The position numbers were made by a program, and so were the translations under genes. This document shows, piece after piece, positions 47,637-57,812 of a stretch of 64,000 bases of DNA. The stretch is from NCBI RefSeq assembly GCF_900312815.1, contig NZ_OMPE01000004.1, positions 310,001 to 374,000 of the forward strand, given 5' to 3'. Below the pieces are notes generated by a model. The model saw only the letters and a program-made list of their open reading frames with translations, ran no database searches and had not been told where the DNA came from. Within the stretch, counting starts at the first letter, position 1, and each line of letters begins with the position of its first letter. Source of the stretch: Aquimarina sp. AU474 (GTDB lineage: Bacteria > Bacteroidota > Bacteroidia > Flavobacteriales > Flavobacteriaceae).

Positions 47637-50600
47637 ATGAAGAAACAAGGAATGTATCTACCAGAATTTGAGCACGACGCCTGTGGTGCCGGATTTATAT
47701 GTAGCCTCGAAGGTAAAAAGTCAAACGACATCATTCATAAAGCTCTAGAGATTTTAGAAAAACTAGAACACCGAGGAGCGGTTAGTGCTGATGGAAAAAC
47801 TGGAGATGGTGCAGGTATATTAATCGACATTCCCCACAACTTCTTTACAGAAAATTGCGATTTTGTATTGCCTGAGCCTGGAGAATATGCAGTAAGTAAT
47901 GTGTTCTTACCTAAAAAAGAAAACCAAAGACAGTTCTGTATCAATACTTTCGAAACTAATATAACCGATCAAGGACTTGTATTGCTTGGGTGGAGGGATG
48001 TTCCTGTTGATCACATACATTTAGGTGAGATTGCCGCAACAACAGAACCTTTTATTAAACAAATATTTATTGGTAAGGGCGATAAGGATCAAAGTTATTT
48101 TGATTTTAACCTTAAGCTGTTTACGGCAAGAAAAGTTACAGAGCATACCATCTATAGTTCTAAGCTTTCAGAAAGTAAGTTTTTTTACTTACCTAGTTTA
48201 TCCACAAAGACCTTGATATTTAAAGGGCTTCTAATGCCAGAGGATATTAAGTTATACTATAAGGACCTAATGGATCCAAAAGTAGTTACGCGATTAGCAT
48301 TAGTGCATCAACGATTTTCTACAAATACATTTCCAACTTGGGATTTGGCTCAACCTTTTCGTTACATGTGCCACAATGGAGAAATTAATACGCTAAGAGG
48401 TAATGTAACGCGAATGCGATCTAGAGAAGAATTATTACAAAGCGATTGGTTCGGAGAAGATATCAAAAAAATACTTCCGGTAGTGTTAAAAGGAAAATCT
48501 GATTCTGCTTCTATGGATATGGTGGTAGAATTATTATTAATGACAGGTAGATCTTTGCCAGAAGTAATGATGATGATGGTTCCTGAAGCTTGGGAGAAAA
48601 ACCCTGAGATGTCTGAAGCAAAGAAAGCGTTTTATGAATATAACTCTTGCGCTATGGAACCTTGGGATGGTCCTGCTTCAATTCCATTTACAGATGGTAA
48701 TTATATCGGTGCGGTATTAGATAGAAATGGTTTACGCCCATCAAGATACAGTGTTACCAAAGACGGATATGTAATCATGTCTTCAGAAACGGGGGTGGTT
48801 GATCTCGAACCTGCTAATATTTCGCATCACGGAAGATTAGAACCGGGAAAAATGTTTCTGGTAAACATGGAAGAAGGTAGAATAGTAAATGATGAGGAAA
48901 TTAAAGAAGAAATAGCAACCAGACATCCATATCGCGAATGGTTGGATGGTAATTTGGTACATCTAAAAGATATCCCTTATAATGATTGCCCTTTGTTTTT
49001 GGGAGAAGAAACCATTACAAAACGTAAAGAAGTATTTGGATATACACAAGAGGATATTGATACTATTATTGCTCCTATGGGGCAGTTAGGAAAAGAACCT
49101 ATTGGTTCTATGGGATCTGATACTCCAATAGCGGTACTTTCTGAGCGTCCACAATTGATATATAATTATTTTAAGCAATTATTTGCGCAAGTGACCAATC
49201 CTCCTTTAGATGGTATTCGTGAAGAGTTAATAACAGATATAAGCTTAACATTAGGGTCTGATCATAATATTTTTGATATTAATGAAAAGCACTGTAATAA
49301 ATTAAAAATCAATAATCCTGTTATTTCTAAAGAGGATTTGGATAAGATTAAAACATTTACTAATAAAGGATTCAAAGTAACATCGATCCCAATGTTGTAT
49401 AATATCAATAGAGGGTTAAATGGGTTAGAAGATGCTCTTGAGGTTATGCTAAGCGATGTCTCTGATGTGATTGATGAGGGAACCAACGTGGTTATTCTTT
49501 CTGATAGAAATGTAAGTAAACATAGAGCGCCAATACCTGCTTTATTAGGATGCTCTTATGTAAATAGTGGTTTGCAAAAATTGGGCAAACGTTCTAAGGT
49601 GAGTATTATTATCGAATCTGCAGAACCAAGAGAAGTACATCATTTTGCTTTATTGTTTGGATATGGGGCCAGTGCCATCAATCCTTATATGGTAAATGAA
49701 ATTATAGGAGAGCAGCTTCAAGAAAATAATATAACGGGAATCGATTTTGACGAAGCAATAAAAAATTATAATAAAGCAGTTGGTAAAGGAGTGCTTAAAG
49801 TGATGAATAAGATAGGTATCTCTACGCTTAATTCATACCGAAGCTCGCAATTGTTCGAGTGCATTGGTATCAATACCAAAGTAGTGGATCAATATTTCCC
49901 TAATACAGCCACACGAATTGAAGGAATAGGGTTGTATGAACTTGAGAAAGAAATTGCAAAACGTCATAAACGTGCATATGTTGAGCAAGAAGTTGCAGCT
50001 AATCTAGACCTCGAAATAGGAGGGCAGTATAGATGGAGGCGTAATGGAGAAAAACATCAGTTTAATCCATTATCTGTTGCAAAGTTGCAAAAATCGGTAA
50101 GAGATAACGATTCGAAAACATATAAAGAATATGCAAATCTGATCAACGAGCAATCAAAGAGCTTAATGACTATTCGAGGATTATTAGAATTTTCTAATTA
50201 TGATCCAATTTCTATCGATGAGGTAGAACCATGGACCGAGATTGTAAAACGTTTTAAAACAGGAGCAATGTCATATGGATCTATCAGTAAAGAAGCTCAT
50301 GAAAACCTAGCGGTAGCCATGAATCGTATTGGCGGAAAAAGTAACTCTGGAGAAGGAGGAGAGAACCCTTTACGTTTTTATAAAGATGTGAATGGTGATT
50401 GGAAAAACAGTGCGATAAAGCAAGTAGCATCAGGTAGATTTGGAGTGTCTTCGAATTACTTAACAAGTGCTGCCGAAATTCAAATAAAAATGGCTCAAGG
50501 AGCTAAACCGGGAGAGGGAGGACAATTGCCAGGGCCAAAAGTAAATCCTGAAATTGCAAAAACTCGTAATTCTACACCTTATGTTGGATTAATTTCGCCA

Positions 50601-52136
50601 CCTCCACATCATGATATTTACTCTATCGAGGATTTATCTCAACTAATTTATGATTTAAAATCTGCCAATAGACAAGCCAGAATAAATGTAAAATTAGTTT
50701 CTGAAGTAGGAGTAGGAACAGTAGCGGCGGGTGTAGCAAAAGCAAAAGCAGATGTCGTTCTTATCTCGGGATTTGATGGAGGAACAGGGGCATCACCTTT
50801 AACATCATTAAAACATGCTGGATTACCTTGGGAGCTGGGTATTGCTGAAGCACAACAAACATTAGTAGGTAATGATCTACGTAGTCGAATTGTATTAGAG
50901 TGTGATGGCCAGTTAAAAACAGGCCGTGATGTTGCAGTAGCCTGTTTATTAGGAGCCGAGGAGTTTGGTTTTGCAACAGCTCCGTTGGTGGCTTCAGGGT
51001 GTGTTATGATGCGTGTTTGTCATTTAAACACATGTCCTGTGGGTATCGCCACACAAAATCCAGAACTGCGTAAAAAGTTTAAAGGAAAACCAGAACATGT
51101 AGTTAATTATATGTATTTCGTAGCACAAGAGTTACGTGAAATTATGGCCCAACTTGGTTTTCGTACAGTAAATGAGATGGTCGGGCAAGTAAATAAATTA
51201 GATCATAATAAAGCAATAGCCCATTATAAAGCGGCAGGAATTGATTTGACTCCAATTTTACATCAAGTCGATGCGCCTAAAGGAGTTGAAGTGTACAATA
51301 CCGAAACTCAAGATCATGGATTAGGTAAATCAATAGATTTTGAAATTATAGAACAGGCACATCCTGCATTGTTTCGCAAGGAAAAAACAACATTAGATTT
51401 TGATATCACCAATACGGATAGAGCGGTTGGAGCAATATTGAGTAATGAAATCTCTAAAATTTACGGAGCTCAAGGGTTACCAGATAATACATTAAAATTA
51501 AACTTTACTGGGGCGGCCGGGCAGAGTTTTGGGGCTTTTGCTACCAAAGGTTTAACAATGGTGGTTAATGGTAATACAAATGACTATTTAGGAAAAGGAT
51601 TATCAGGAGCAAAGGTGATTATTAAAGTTCCTGAAGAGGCGACAATTGTTCCTGAAGATAATGTAATTACCGGTAATGTTACGCTGTATGGTGCAACAGC
51701 CGGAGAAGTGTACATTAATGGTAAAGCCGGGGAGCGATTCTGTGTTCGTAATTCGGGAGCGAAAGCTGTAGTAGAAGGAATAGGTGATCATGGATGTGAA
51801 TATATGACTGGCGGTATAGCAGTTATTCTAGGTGAGGTAGGAAGAAACTTTGGAGCAGGAATGTCTGGAGGTATCGCGTACATATATGATGATAAAAAAA
51901 CCTTTGAAGCACATTGTAATAAAGAAGCTTTAAACCTTGATCCAGTAGATCAACAACAGGATATCGAAGAATTGAAAACACTCATTGAAAATCATTATAA
52001 CGCTACTTTAAGCCCATTAGCTCAAAGAATATTAGAAAATTGGGAGAAAGAATTGTCAAAATTTATCAAAATATTCCCAGAGGAGTATAAGCAAGCATTG
52101 ATACGATTAGAAGAAGAAAAATTAGCACAAGCATAA
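47637..52136 (+). CDS. gltB: Glutamate synthase large subunit
   Basis: A 1499-residue enzyme making glutamate from glutamine and 2-oxoglutarate. The short propeptide precedes the N-terminal nucleophile Cys of the glutaminase domain (H-D-A-C-G-A-G-F). The central and FMN domains contain the 3Fe-4S cluster motif C-V-M-M-R-V-C-H-L-N-T-C-P-V-G-I-A. The C-terminal part has the glycine-rich right-handed helix domain (G-G-I-A-V-I-L-G-E-V-G). It is followed 12 bp later by gltD. The length is normal for the NADPH-type enzyme, and AmtB/P-II next door make this a nitrogen-assimilation block. Confidence 0.97.
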   Translation: MKKQGMYLPEFEHDACGAGFICSLEGKKSNDIIHKALEILEKLEHRGAVSADGKTGDGAGILIDIPHNFFTENCDFVLPEPGEYAVSNVFLPKKENQRQFCINTFETNITDQGLVLLGWRDVPVDHIHLGEIAATTEPFIKQIFIGKGDKDQSYFDFNLKLFTARKVTEHTIYSSKLSESKFFYLPSLSTKTLIFKGLLMPEDIKLYYKDLMDPKVVTRLALVHQRFSTNTFPTWDLAQPFRYMCHNGEINTLRGNVTRMRSREELLQSDWFGEDIKKILPVVLKGKSDSASMDMVVELLLMTGRSLPEVMMMMVPEAWEKNPEMSEAKKAFYEYNSCAMEPWDGPASIPFTDGNYIGAVLDRNGLRPSRYSVTKDGYVIMSSETGVVDLEPANISHHGRLEPGKMFLVNMEEGRIVNDEEIKEEIATRHPYREWLDGNLVHLKDIPYNDCPLFLGEETITKRKEVFGYTQEDIDTIIAPMGQLGKEPIGSMGSDTPIAVLSERPQLIYNYFKQLFAQVTNPPLDGIREELITDISLTLGSDHNIFDINEKHCNKLKINNPVISKEDLDKIKTFTNKGFKVTSIPMLYNINRGLNGLEDALEVMLSDVSDVIDEGTNVVILSDRNVSKHRAPIPALLGCSYVNSGLQKLGKRSKVSIIIESAEPREVHHFALLFGYGASAINPYMVNEIIGEQLQENNITGIDFDEAIKNYNKAVGKGVLKVMNKIGISTLNSYRSSQLFECIGINTKVVDQYFPNTATRIEGIGLYELEKEIAKRHKRAYVEQEVAANLDLEIGGQYRWRRNGEKHQFNPLSVAKLQKSVRDNDSKTYKEYANLINEQSKSLMTIRGLLEFSNYDPISIDEVEPWTEIVKRFKTGAMSYGSISKEAHENLAVAMNRIGGKSNSGEGGENPLRFYKDVNGDWKNSAIKQVASGRFGVSSNYLTSAAEIQIKMAQGAKPGEGGQLPGPKVNPEIAKTRNSTPYVGLISPPPHHDIYSIEDLSQLIYDLKSANRQARINVKLVSEVGVGTVAAGVAKAKADVVLISGFDGGTGASPLTSLKHAGLPWELGIAEAQQTLVGNDLRSRIVLECDGQLKTGRDVAVACLLGAEEFGFATAPLVASGCVMMRVCHLNTCPVGIATQNPELRKKFKGKPEHVVNYMYFVAQELREIMAQLGFRTVNEMVGQVNKLDHNKAIAHYKAAGIDLTPILHQVDAPKGVEVYNTETQDHGLGKSIDFEIIEQAHPALFRKEKTTLDFDITNTDRAVGAILSNEISKIYGAQGLPDNTLKLNFTGAAGQSFGAFATKGLTMVVNGNTNDYLGKGLSGAKVIIKVPEEATIVPEDNVITGNVTLYGATAGEVYINGKAGERFCVRNSGAKAVVEGIGDHGCEYMTGGIAVILGEVGRNFGAGMSGGIAYIYDDKKTFEAHCNKEALNLDPVDQQQDIEELKTLIENHYNATLSPLAQRILENWEKELSKFIKIFPEEYKQALIRLEEEKLAQA

Positions 52137-52148
52137 AACGATAGTAAC

Positions 52149-53612
52149 ATGGGAAAGATAACTGGATTTTTAGAATTTGAAAGAGAGATCGAACAGTACC
52201 AACCTGTTAAAGATCGTATAAAAGGGTATAATGAGTTTACGGTAGCAATGCCAGAGAAAAAACTTAAAGACCAAGGTGCTCGTTGTATGGATTGTGGAAT
52301 TCCATTTTGTCATAGTGGGTGTCCACTTGGTAATTTGATTCCTGATTTTAATGATGCGGTATATCGCGGTAAATGGGAAAAAGCAGCTACAATACTACAT
52401 TCTACGAATAATTTTCCAGAGTTTACGGGGAGATTATGTCCAGCACCTTGCGAAGAAGCTTGCGTTTTGGGGATCAATGAAGATCCGGTTACAATAGAAA
52501 ATATTGAAAAAAATATTGTAGAAGAAGCTTTTAAAAATGGATGGATAAAAGCAAATCCGCCAAGAGAAAGAACAGGAAAAACAGCAGCAGTTATAGGATC
52601 GGGTCCAGCAGGATTGGCAACGGCACAGCAATTAAATCGTGCGGGACATTTAGTAACCGTTTTTGAAAGAGATGAAAAAGTAGGAGGGTTATTGCGTTAT
52701 GGTATCCCAGATTTTAAAATGGAAAAAGATGTAATTGATCGCCGTGTAGCTGTTTTAGAAGAAGAAGGTATTGTATTTAAAACAAATACTGCTATAGGAA
52801 AAGATATCAAAGCCGATCAATTAAAAGAAAATTTTGACGCGGTGGTCTTATGCACAGGTGCAACAGTACGTCGTAATTTACCGGTAAAAGGAGCTGATTT
52901 AAAAGGAGTAGTACAGGCCATGGATTTTTTACCACAAAACAATAGGAGAGTGGATGGGATCAAAGATCTGGGCGAAGAAATTTTGGCAACAGATAAAGAT
53001 GTTATCGTAATAGGAGGAGGAGATACAGGTTCTGATTGTATTGGTACCTCTGTGAGACATGGAGCTACTTCGGTCACGAATTTTGAAATCATGGGTAAAG
53101 GTACTACAGCGCGACCTGCAAATCAACCTTGGCCGTTTTGGCCAATGCGATTACGTACAAGTTCTTCTCATCAAGAAGGAGTAGAACGTAATTGGAGTAT
53201 ATCTACCAAGGAATTTTTAGGAGACGAAAACGGAAATTTAAAAGGGCTAATTACCACCGAAGTAGAATGGGTAAAAGAAAATGGTCGTTTTACATTAAAA
53301 GAAATTCCAAATACCGAAAAAGAATGGAAATGCGAATTAGCATTATTAGCATTAGGATTTACAGGATCTGAGCCAACTATTGCAGAACAATTGGGAGTCG
53401 ATATGGATGCTAGAACTAATATCAAAGCAACCGAAGAGAATTATGAAACCAATGTAAAAGGTATTTTTGCAGCTGGAGATACCCGAAGAGGACAATCGCT
53501 AATTGTATGGGCCATTGCTGAAGGAAGGCAAGCGGCATATCATATCGATACCTATTTAATGGGATCCTCTAACCTACCACTTAAAGGAGAAGGAGATTTA
53601 CCAAGAGTTTAG
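52149..53612 (+). CDS. gltD: Glutamate synthase small subunit
   Basis: A 487-residue electron-input subunit. The N-terminal region has Cys motifs for 4Fe-4S clusters (C-M-D-C-G-I-P-F-C and C-P-A-P-C-E-E-A-C). These are followed by an FAD-binding site (G-S-G-P-A-G-L-A-T-A), an NAD(P)H-binding site (V-I-G-G-G-D-T-G-S-D) and the C-terminal flavin motif A-A-G-D-T-R-R-G-Q-S-L. It passes electrons from NAD(P)H to GltB. It is cotranscribed with gltB and ends before a terminator. Confidence 0.97.
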   Translation: MGKITGFLEFEREIEQYQPVKDRIKGYNEFTVAMPEKKLKDQGARCMDCGIPFCHSGCPLGNLIPDFNDAVYRGKWEKAATILHSTNNFPEFTGRLCPAPCEEACVLGINEDPVTIENIEKNIVEEAFKNGWIKANPPRERTGKTAAVIGSGPAGLATAQQLNRAGHLVTVFERDEKVGGLLRYGIPDFKMEKDVIDRRVAVLEEEGIVFKTNTAIGKDIKADQLKENFDAVVLCTGATVRRNLPVKGADLKGVVQAMDFLPQNNRRVDGIKDLGEEILATDKDVIVIGGGDTGSDCIGTSVRHGATSVTNFEIMGKGTTARPANQPWPFWPMRLRTSSSHQEGVERNWSISTKEFLGDENGNLKGLITTEVEWVKENGRFTLKEIPNTEKEWKCELALLALGFTGSEPTIAEQLGVDMDARTNIKATEENYETNVKGIFAAGDTRRGQSLIVWAIAEGRQAAYHIDTYLMGSSNLPLKGEGDLPRV

Positions 53613-53643
53613 TAGAATTTAATGATTAGTGTTAAGAAAAAAA

Positions 53644-53678
53644 GACTGTTAACCCAAATATGGTTAGCAGCCTTTTTT
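53644..53678 (+). terminator. Terminator after gltBD
   Basis: CTG-T-TAACC pairs with GGTTA-G-CAG around CAAATAT, followed by TTTTTT. Confidence 0.7.
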
Positions 53679-53697
53679 AATGATTGATGAATGTGTT

Positions 53698-54429
53698 TTA
53701 TCCTTTGGTAATCTTAAAGCTATTACGAGAGCGCTCTGTGAATGAATTTCGAATGGATGTAGCTTCCTCGTCGCTAATAGAGTTTTCATATTTTTCTAAT
53801 GAATATCCAGTAGTTTTATGAAGCATTTCATGATAAAAAATAATAATTTCATTTTTTCGGTCTTTACTTGCTAATCCTACCAAGCGTGACATCATAAATT
53901 GATCTTCAAGTGTATAACCTTTTTGTTCTAAAAACGCTCTTGTTTTAGCTCCTTCTCCGTTCGGATTTTCTATTGCCGATTTTTTGCTATCATAAAACCA
54001 GGTGTTGTAGCGATATTTATTGTTACCAATGTAGTCTGCATTGCTAAAATCATAATTATAGATTAAATCATTTTCAGATAAAAACCCCTCAAATTGAACA
54101 ACAAACAACTTGCTTATTGATCTGTTTTCATCTACTGAAACAAAAACATATCTTTCGCCAGTGGCAATTGACTTTCCTTGTATATCTTCTACATATTCAT
54201 CTGAAGAAGCTATTATTTCAAAATCAAATTTGCCGATATAGTTAAATTCTGTAGCTACAGTGATTTCAATTGCAGGTAATTTGTAGGAAGTCAGGATATT
54301 GTCTTTAACGAATCTTTTTACGGATTTTTCAGATGAAACATTTTGAAGATTGCCTTTAAGCTCTTTCTTTTTAGTTTGGCAGCTAAACAGTAGGAGCGAA
54401 ACCATTAATAATGTGTATAGGCGCTTCAT
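53698..54429 (-). CDS. Hypothetical lipoprotein
   Basis: A 243-residue protein with a lipoprotein signal peptide (L-L-L-F-S-C-Q). The mature part has a beta-rich first half and an acidic/basic helical end containing Y-H-E-M-L-H-K-T-T-G-Y. I recognise no family. It follows the blaI-blaR1 pair on the same strand, but a terminator lies between, so it is probably read separately. Confidence 0.7.
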   Translation of the reverse strand: MKRLYTLLMVSLLLFSCQTKKKELKGNLQNVSSEKSVKRFVKDNILTSYKLPAIEITVATEFNYIGKFDFEIIASSDEYVEDIQGKSIATGERYVFVSVDENRSISKLFVVQFEGFLSENDLIYNYDFSNADYIGNNKYRYNTWFYDSKKSAIENPNGEGAKTRAFLEQKGYTLEDQFMMSRLVGLASKDRKNEIIIFYHEMLHKTTGYSLEKYENSISDEEATSIRNSFTERSRNSFKITKG

Positions 54430-54472
54430 TTGAGTTAGTTTATGATATATGTTGTATTAGTCTAGTGTATTT

Positions 54473-54506
54473 AAAAAAAGCTACTAACCTGATTAAACTA
54501 GTAGCT
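54473..54506 (-). terminator. Terminator after blaR1
   Basis: AGCTACTA (54479-54486) pairs with TAGTAGCT (54499-54506); on the minus strand it is followed by a run of seven T. Confidence 0.8.
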
Positions 54507-54544
54507 TTTTAGTGATTGATGATGGCTAGTTCGAATTTATACGC

Positions 54545-55722
54545 TTAAAAATGTATTTTTATACGTATAGCCTGATCTAAGGATATATTCTTGTCTTGTT
54601 CTTTTAAAGATTTTACAAATTCTGGAGTTACTCGATGTATTTTTAAACTTTGTGCTTGCTCTGCAGTAATGTTTTTATACCCAATATCTTCAAAGGATTT
54701 TACAAATTCTGGAGTTACTCTATGGATTTTAAACGAGATAATATCATCCAAAGGAAGATCTCCAAATCGAGTTTTCTTGAATGCCTGCAGGTATTCTGGA
54801 GATACATTGTGAATTTTTAGAGAGATCAATCCATCAATCCCGATATTCTTATATCCAAGTTTGGCATATTCTGAAGCTGTATCAGGAGATACATTATGTA
54901 TTCTTAAAGAAGACGCTTTGTCTAAGGTAATGTTTTTGTATCCAGCTTTCTTAAATGAATTGATAAACTCTGGGGTTACATTATGTATTTTTAACCCTAT
55001 AGCATCATCAATAGGAATGTTTTTGTACCCGGCTGCATTGAATCTCTTAATAAATTCAGGAGTTACATTATGAATCTTGAGTGAAATAATTTGATCTACA
55101 GAAATGTTCTTGTATCCAAGTTCTTTAAATTGTTTAATAAAATCATTGGGGTTACCCTTACTATCTTGATAGCTTTTACCATAACTATTGGTAGAACTTG
55201 ACTGTGAATCTGAACTTTCAAAAACATCAGAATGATTATGCGAGCTTTTTACCTGTCCCGGAGTTACATTGTGAATTTTTAATTTGATTACATCTTGTAT
55301 ACTAAGATTGGTTTGTCCTGATTTTTTATAAGATTGTATAAGATCGGTAGTAATATTATGAATTTTTAGTTTTTTGGCTTCTTGTAATGTAATATTAGGG
55401 AAACCAATTTTTTTAAGACTCGTAATATATGCTGGTGATACGTTATGAATTTTTAATTCTTTCGCTTCTTTTAATGAAACATTAGTATATCCAATATTTT
55501 TAATAGACTTAATGTATTTTGGAGTTACGTTATGAATCTTAAGGTTTTTAGCTTCTTTTGTGGATATGTTAGCATAACCTTCTTTCTTAAACGAACTTAT
55601 AAAATCAGGAGTTACGTTATGAATTTTTAATTTCATATAATCATCCAAAGACATCTTACCATATCCTTTATTAGTATATGATGTTACAAATTCGGGAGTT
55701 ACATTATGGATTTTTGCTTTCG
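54545..55722 (-). repeat. Tandem 72-bp (24-aa) repeats in blaR1
   Basis: Twelve complete I-H-N/R-V/I-T/S-P-type units and a partial last one (I-H-F), interrupted once by a Ser/Asn-rich insertion after the sixth unit. The DNA is also repeated, with ATTATGAATTTT-like phrases recurring about every 72 bp, so the array may expand or contract. Confidence 0.85.
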
Positions 55723-57304
55723 TAATTTTCTTTAAAGAAGCCTGAGTTGTATTCAGTTTATTGATAAATTTGATGTATTTGATATCAACATCAAAAAGGT
55801 TTAGTTTGCTAATCTCTTCCATGGTATATTGATTATACCCCAGTGCAGTTAATTCTTTCCGGTACATTTTTAATTTATCAAGAGGAAGAGATTTATGAAT
55901 GATATCTTCAAAATCATCCTGGTCGATATTAAGATTTTCCTTTTTAAGATAACTTAAATATGTGTTATCAAAACCAGTAAGAAAACAATGCACAAGATCT
56001 CTGTTATTACCCTCTAAGCCATAAGCTTTAAGTGATTTTATAAAACTTTCATCCGGTGCAAAAGTATATCTTCCATCTCCCAGATTGTTTTCAAATTGCC
56101 CTACATAGGTCATGGTTCCAGCATCTTTTGTAATTACTAGTTGTTGTCTATCCCCTTTTGGGAAACCATTAAAATACACGGGATCATAGCATCTTGTAGT
56201 AGACCAAAAATTTCGTTTAAGAGGTTCGGCACTCCTATACATAATACAGAGTTTTCCACCTCCAACTTCGGCATCCCAGACACCTTTGGTATAGTCCATT
56301 TTTAAAATGGATGTTTTATCTGTTTTTACGACAGGATTTTCAATGGTTTCTTCAGTAGTATTCACCAAAGATTCATTTGGCTTAACGGGATTAAAAGAAA
56401 GCACCGTAATCGCTAGTAATGGAATAATGATTAGGTATTTCCATCCTGATTTTGCAGTTGATTTTTTTGAATTCATCATGAGTATTCGTTTTTTGAGAAA
56501 TGATTGATTATAGCTTGTTGCCAAGCCGGTAGGCATATTAGGAGTTGAGACTTTTAAAAGATTCATTTGATAGGCTTCTTTATTTTCACCTATATTAAGC
56601 ATTCCGTCATCTGTAAGATATTCTAGATTATTATCAATAGCTTTTCTATATAACCATGCAAAAGGGTTAAACCATTGTAACGTGACTAGCAATTCTACAA
56701 GGAGCATATCCATAGTATGCTTACCTTTAATGTGCATTTGTTCATGCTTTAAAATCTGTAAATATGTATCAGGATTATACTGACTTGGATTCATGAATAT
56801 GCGATTCAGGAAAGAATAAGGTGCGTGATTTTTGGTAGTTTCTACAATTTTATAATCGTCTACTTCTACTGTAGGGTATTTTAACATTCGATATACCAAA
56901 ACTCCTAACTGAATAAGGAAATGAATACCAAACACAAGGATTCCTAGTATGTAAATGTATAGTACTATGGTTTTCCAGTTTATTGAGGTAGCAACCGAAT
57001 CGGTAATTACAGAAGTGTTTTCAGATAAAGTAGTTGATTCTTGGTGCACTACAGGTGGCTGTGATAATTCGATAGTATCAGGAGAAATGTTGGATAACAC
57101 AGGTGTATCCAGCGTTTCTTGTGCCAAAAGACTTTTGAAGGATAAATTTTCCGGTATGCTTATAAAGGGTAGGGTAAATGATAATACTATTAGAGATAAT
57201 AGTACCCACCGATTTAAACCGTAGAACGTTTCTTTTGATAGAAAAAACCGATAAATAATATAAGACAATGCTATTAAGGCGGAGCTATGAATGATGTAAT
57301 CCAT
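54545..57304 (-). CDS. blaR1: BlaR1-type M56 metallopeptidase sensor with long C-terminal repeat tail
   Basis: A 919-residue membrane sensor protease. The N-terminal third has four membrane helices and the zinc site H-E-Q-M-H with a downstream Glu (L-E-Y-L-T-D-D), typical of M56/BlaR1. A membrane helix follows at about residue 285 (Y-L-I-I-I-P-L-L-A-I-T-V-L). After a domain of about 190 residues with two Cys, the rest (about residue 527 on) is a series of 24-residue repeats of the form L-K-I-H-N-V-T-P-E-F-x-x-S-F-K-x-x-G-Y. It overlaps blaI by one base (TAATG). In the family, signal binding outside activates the protease, which destroys BlaI. Here the external sensor is not a penicillin-binding domain, so the signal is unknown. 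Confidence 0.92.
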   Translation of the reverse strand: MDYIIHSSALIALSYIIYRFFLSKETFYGLNRWVLLSLIVLSFTLPFISIPENLSFKSLLAQETLDTPVLSNISPDTIELSQPPVVHQESTTLSENTSVITDSVATSINWKTIVLYIYILGILVFGIHFLIQLGVLVYRMLKYPTVEVDDYKIVETTKNHAPYSFLNRIFMNPSQYNPDTYLQILKHEQMHIKGKHTMDMLLVELLVTLQWFNPFAWLYRKAIDNNLEYLTDDGMLNIGENKEAYQMNLLKVSTPNMPTGLATSYNQSFLKKRILMMNSKKSTAKSGWKYLIIIPLLAITVLSFNPVKPNESLVNTTEETIENPVVKTDKTSILKMDYTKGVWDAEVGGGKLCIMYRSAEPLKRNFWSTTRCYDPVYFNGFPKGDRQQLVITKDAGTMTYVGQFENNLGDGRYTFAPDESFIKSLKAYGLEGNNRDLVHCFLTGFDNTYLSYLKKENLNIDQDDFEDIIHKSLPLDKLKMYRKELTALGYNQYTMEEISKLNLFDVDIKYIKFINKLNTTQASLKKITKAKIHNVTPEFVTSYTNKGYGKMSLDDYMKLKIHNVTPDFISSFKKEGYANISTKEAKNLKIHNVTPKYIKSIKNIGYTNVSLKEAKELKIHNVSPAYITSLKKIGFPNITLQEAKKLKIHNITTDLIQSYKKSGQTNLSIQDVIKLKIHNVTPGQVKSSHNHSDVFESSDSQSSSTNSYGKSYQDSKGNPNDFIKQFKELGYKNISVDQIISLKIHNVTPEFIKRFNAAGYKNIPIDDAIGLKIHNVTPEFINSFKKAGYKNITLDKASSLRIHNVSPDTASEYAKLGYKNIGIDGLISLKIHNVSPEYLQAFKKTRFGDLPLDDIISFKIHRVTPEFVKSFEDIGYKNITAEQAQSLKIHRVTPEFVKSLKEQDKNISLDQAIRIKIHF

Positions 57305-57663
57305 TACTTTTTGTTTTTTATTAGTTGAATAATTTCTTCTAATTCTTCGGTATTGATTTTTTCTTCTTTAGCAAAGAACTTTACCAGGGCCAGAGGAGAG
57401 TTATCAAAATAATTATGTACTACCTCTCCTAATACTTCTTTTTGATACGCATCCTTGGATATCAATGGATAGTATTGAAAACTATTACCATAAGCTACGT
57501 GGCTAATAAACCCTTTTTCTTCAAGAATTTTTACAATAGTGGCAGTGGTATTATAATGTGGTTTTGGATCTGTCAATTCTTCTATGATCTCTTTTATAAA
57601 AGCTTTCTCAAGTTTCCATAAACTTTGCATGATCTGTTCTTCTCTTTTTGCTAATTTTTGCAT
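57304..57663 (-). CDS. blaI: BlaI/MecI/CopY-family repressor
   Basis: A 119-residue winged-helix repressor, started at the ATG at 57663 (M-Q-K-L-A-K-R-E-E-Q-I); the frame extends seven codons further but those are unlikely. The motif P-H-Y-N-T-T-A-T-I-V-K-I-L-E-E-K-G-F-I-S-H is the family's recognition helix and wing. The C-terminal helices serve dimerisation. It is followed by blaR1 with a one-base overlap, and its own promoter contains two palindromic operators. It represses until BlaR1 cleaves it. Confidence 0.93.
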   Translation of the reverse strand: MQKLAKREEQIMQSLWKLEKAFIKEIIEELTDPKPHYNTTATIVKILEEKGFISHVAYGNSFQYYPLISKDAYQKEVLGEVVHNYFDNSPLALVKFFAKEEKINTEELEEIIQLIKNKK

Positions 57664-57691
57664 GGTAATTATTTTACAAAACAAACCTACT

Positions 57692-57725
57692 ACTAATTTA
57701 TTAGTTTTACAACTAATTTATTAGT
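57692..57725 (-). promoter_or_regulatory. Two BlaI operators ACTAATTTATTAGT
   Basis: Two identical 14-bp palindromes (57692-57705 and 57712-57725), 20 bp apart centre to centre (two helical turns), directly upstream of blaI. The whole block is itself close to symmetric. Confidence 0.8.
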
Positions 57726-57812
57726 AGTTTAACTAACGAGTTAGGAATTAATCTTGTAAGATGTTGATTTTGAAAGAGTTTTTGGGTATTGTTAAATATT
57801 TGTGAATATATT

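Noticed and set aside
54545..55722. CRISPR array
   Set aside because: The regular 72-bp repeats are in frame and code for a protein repeat without variable spacers.
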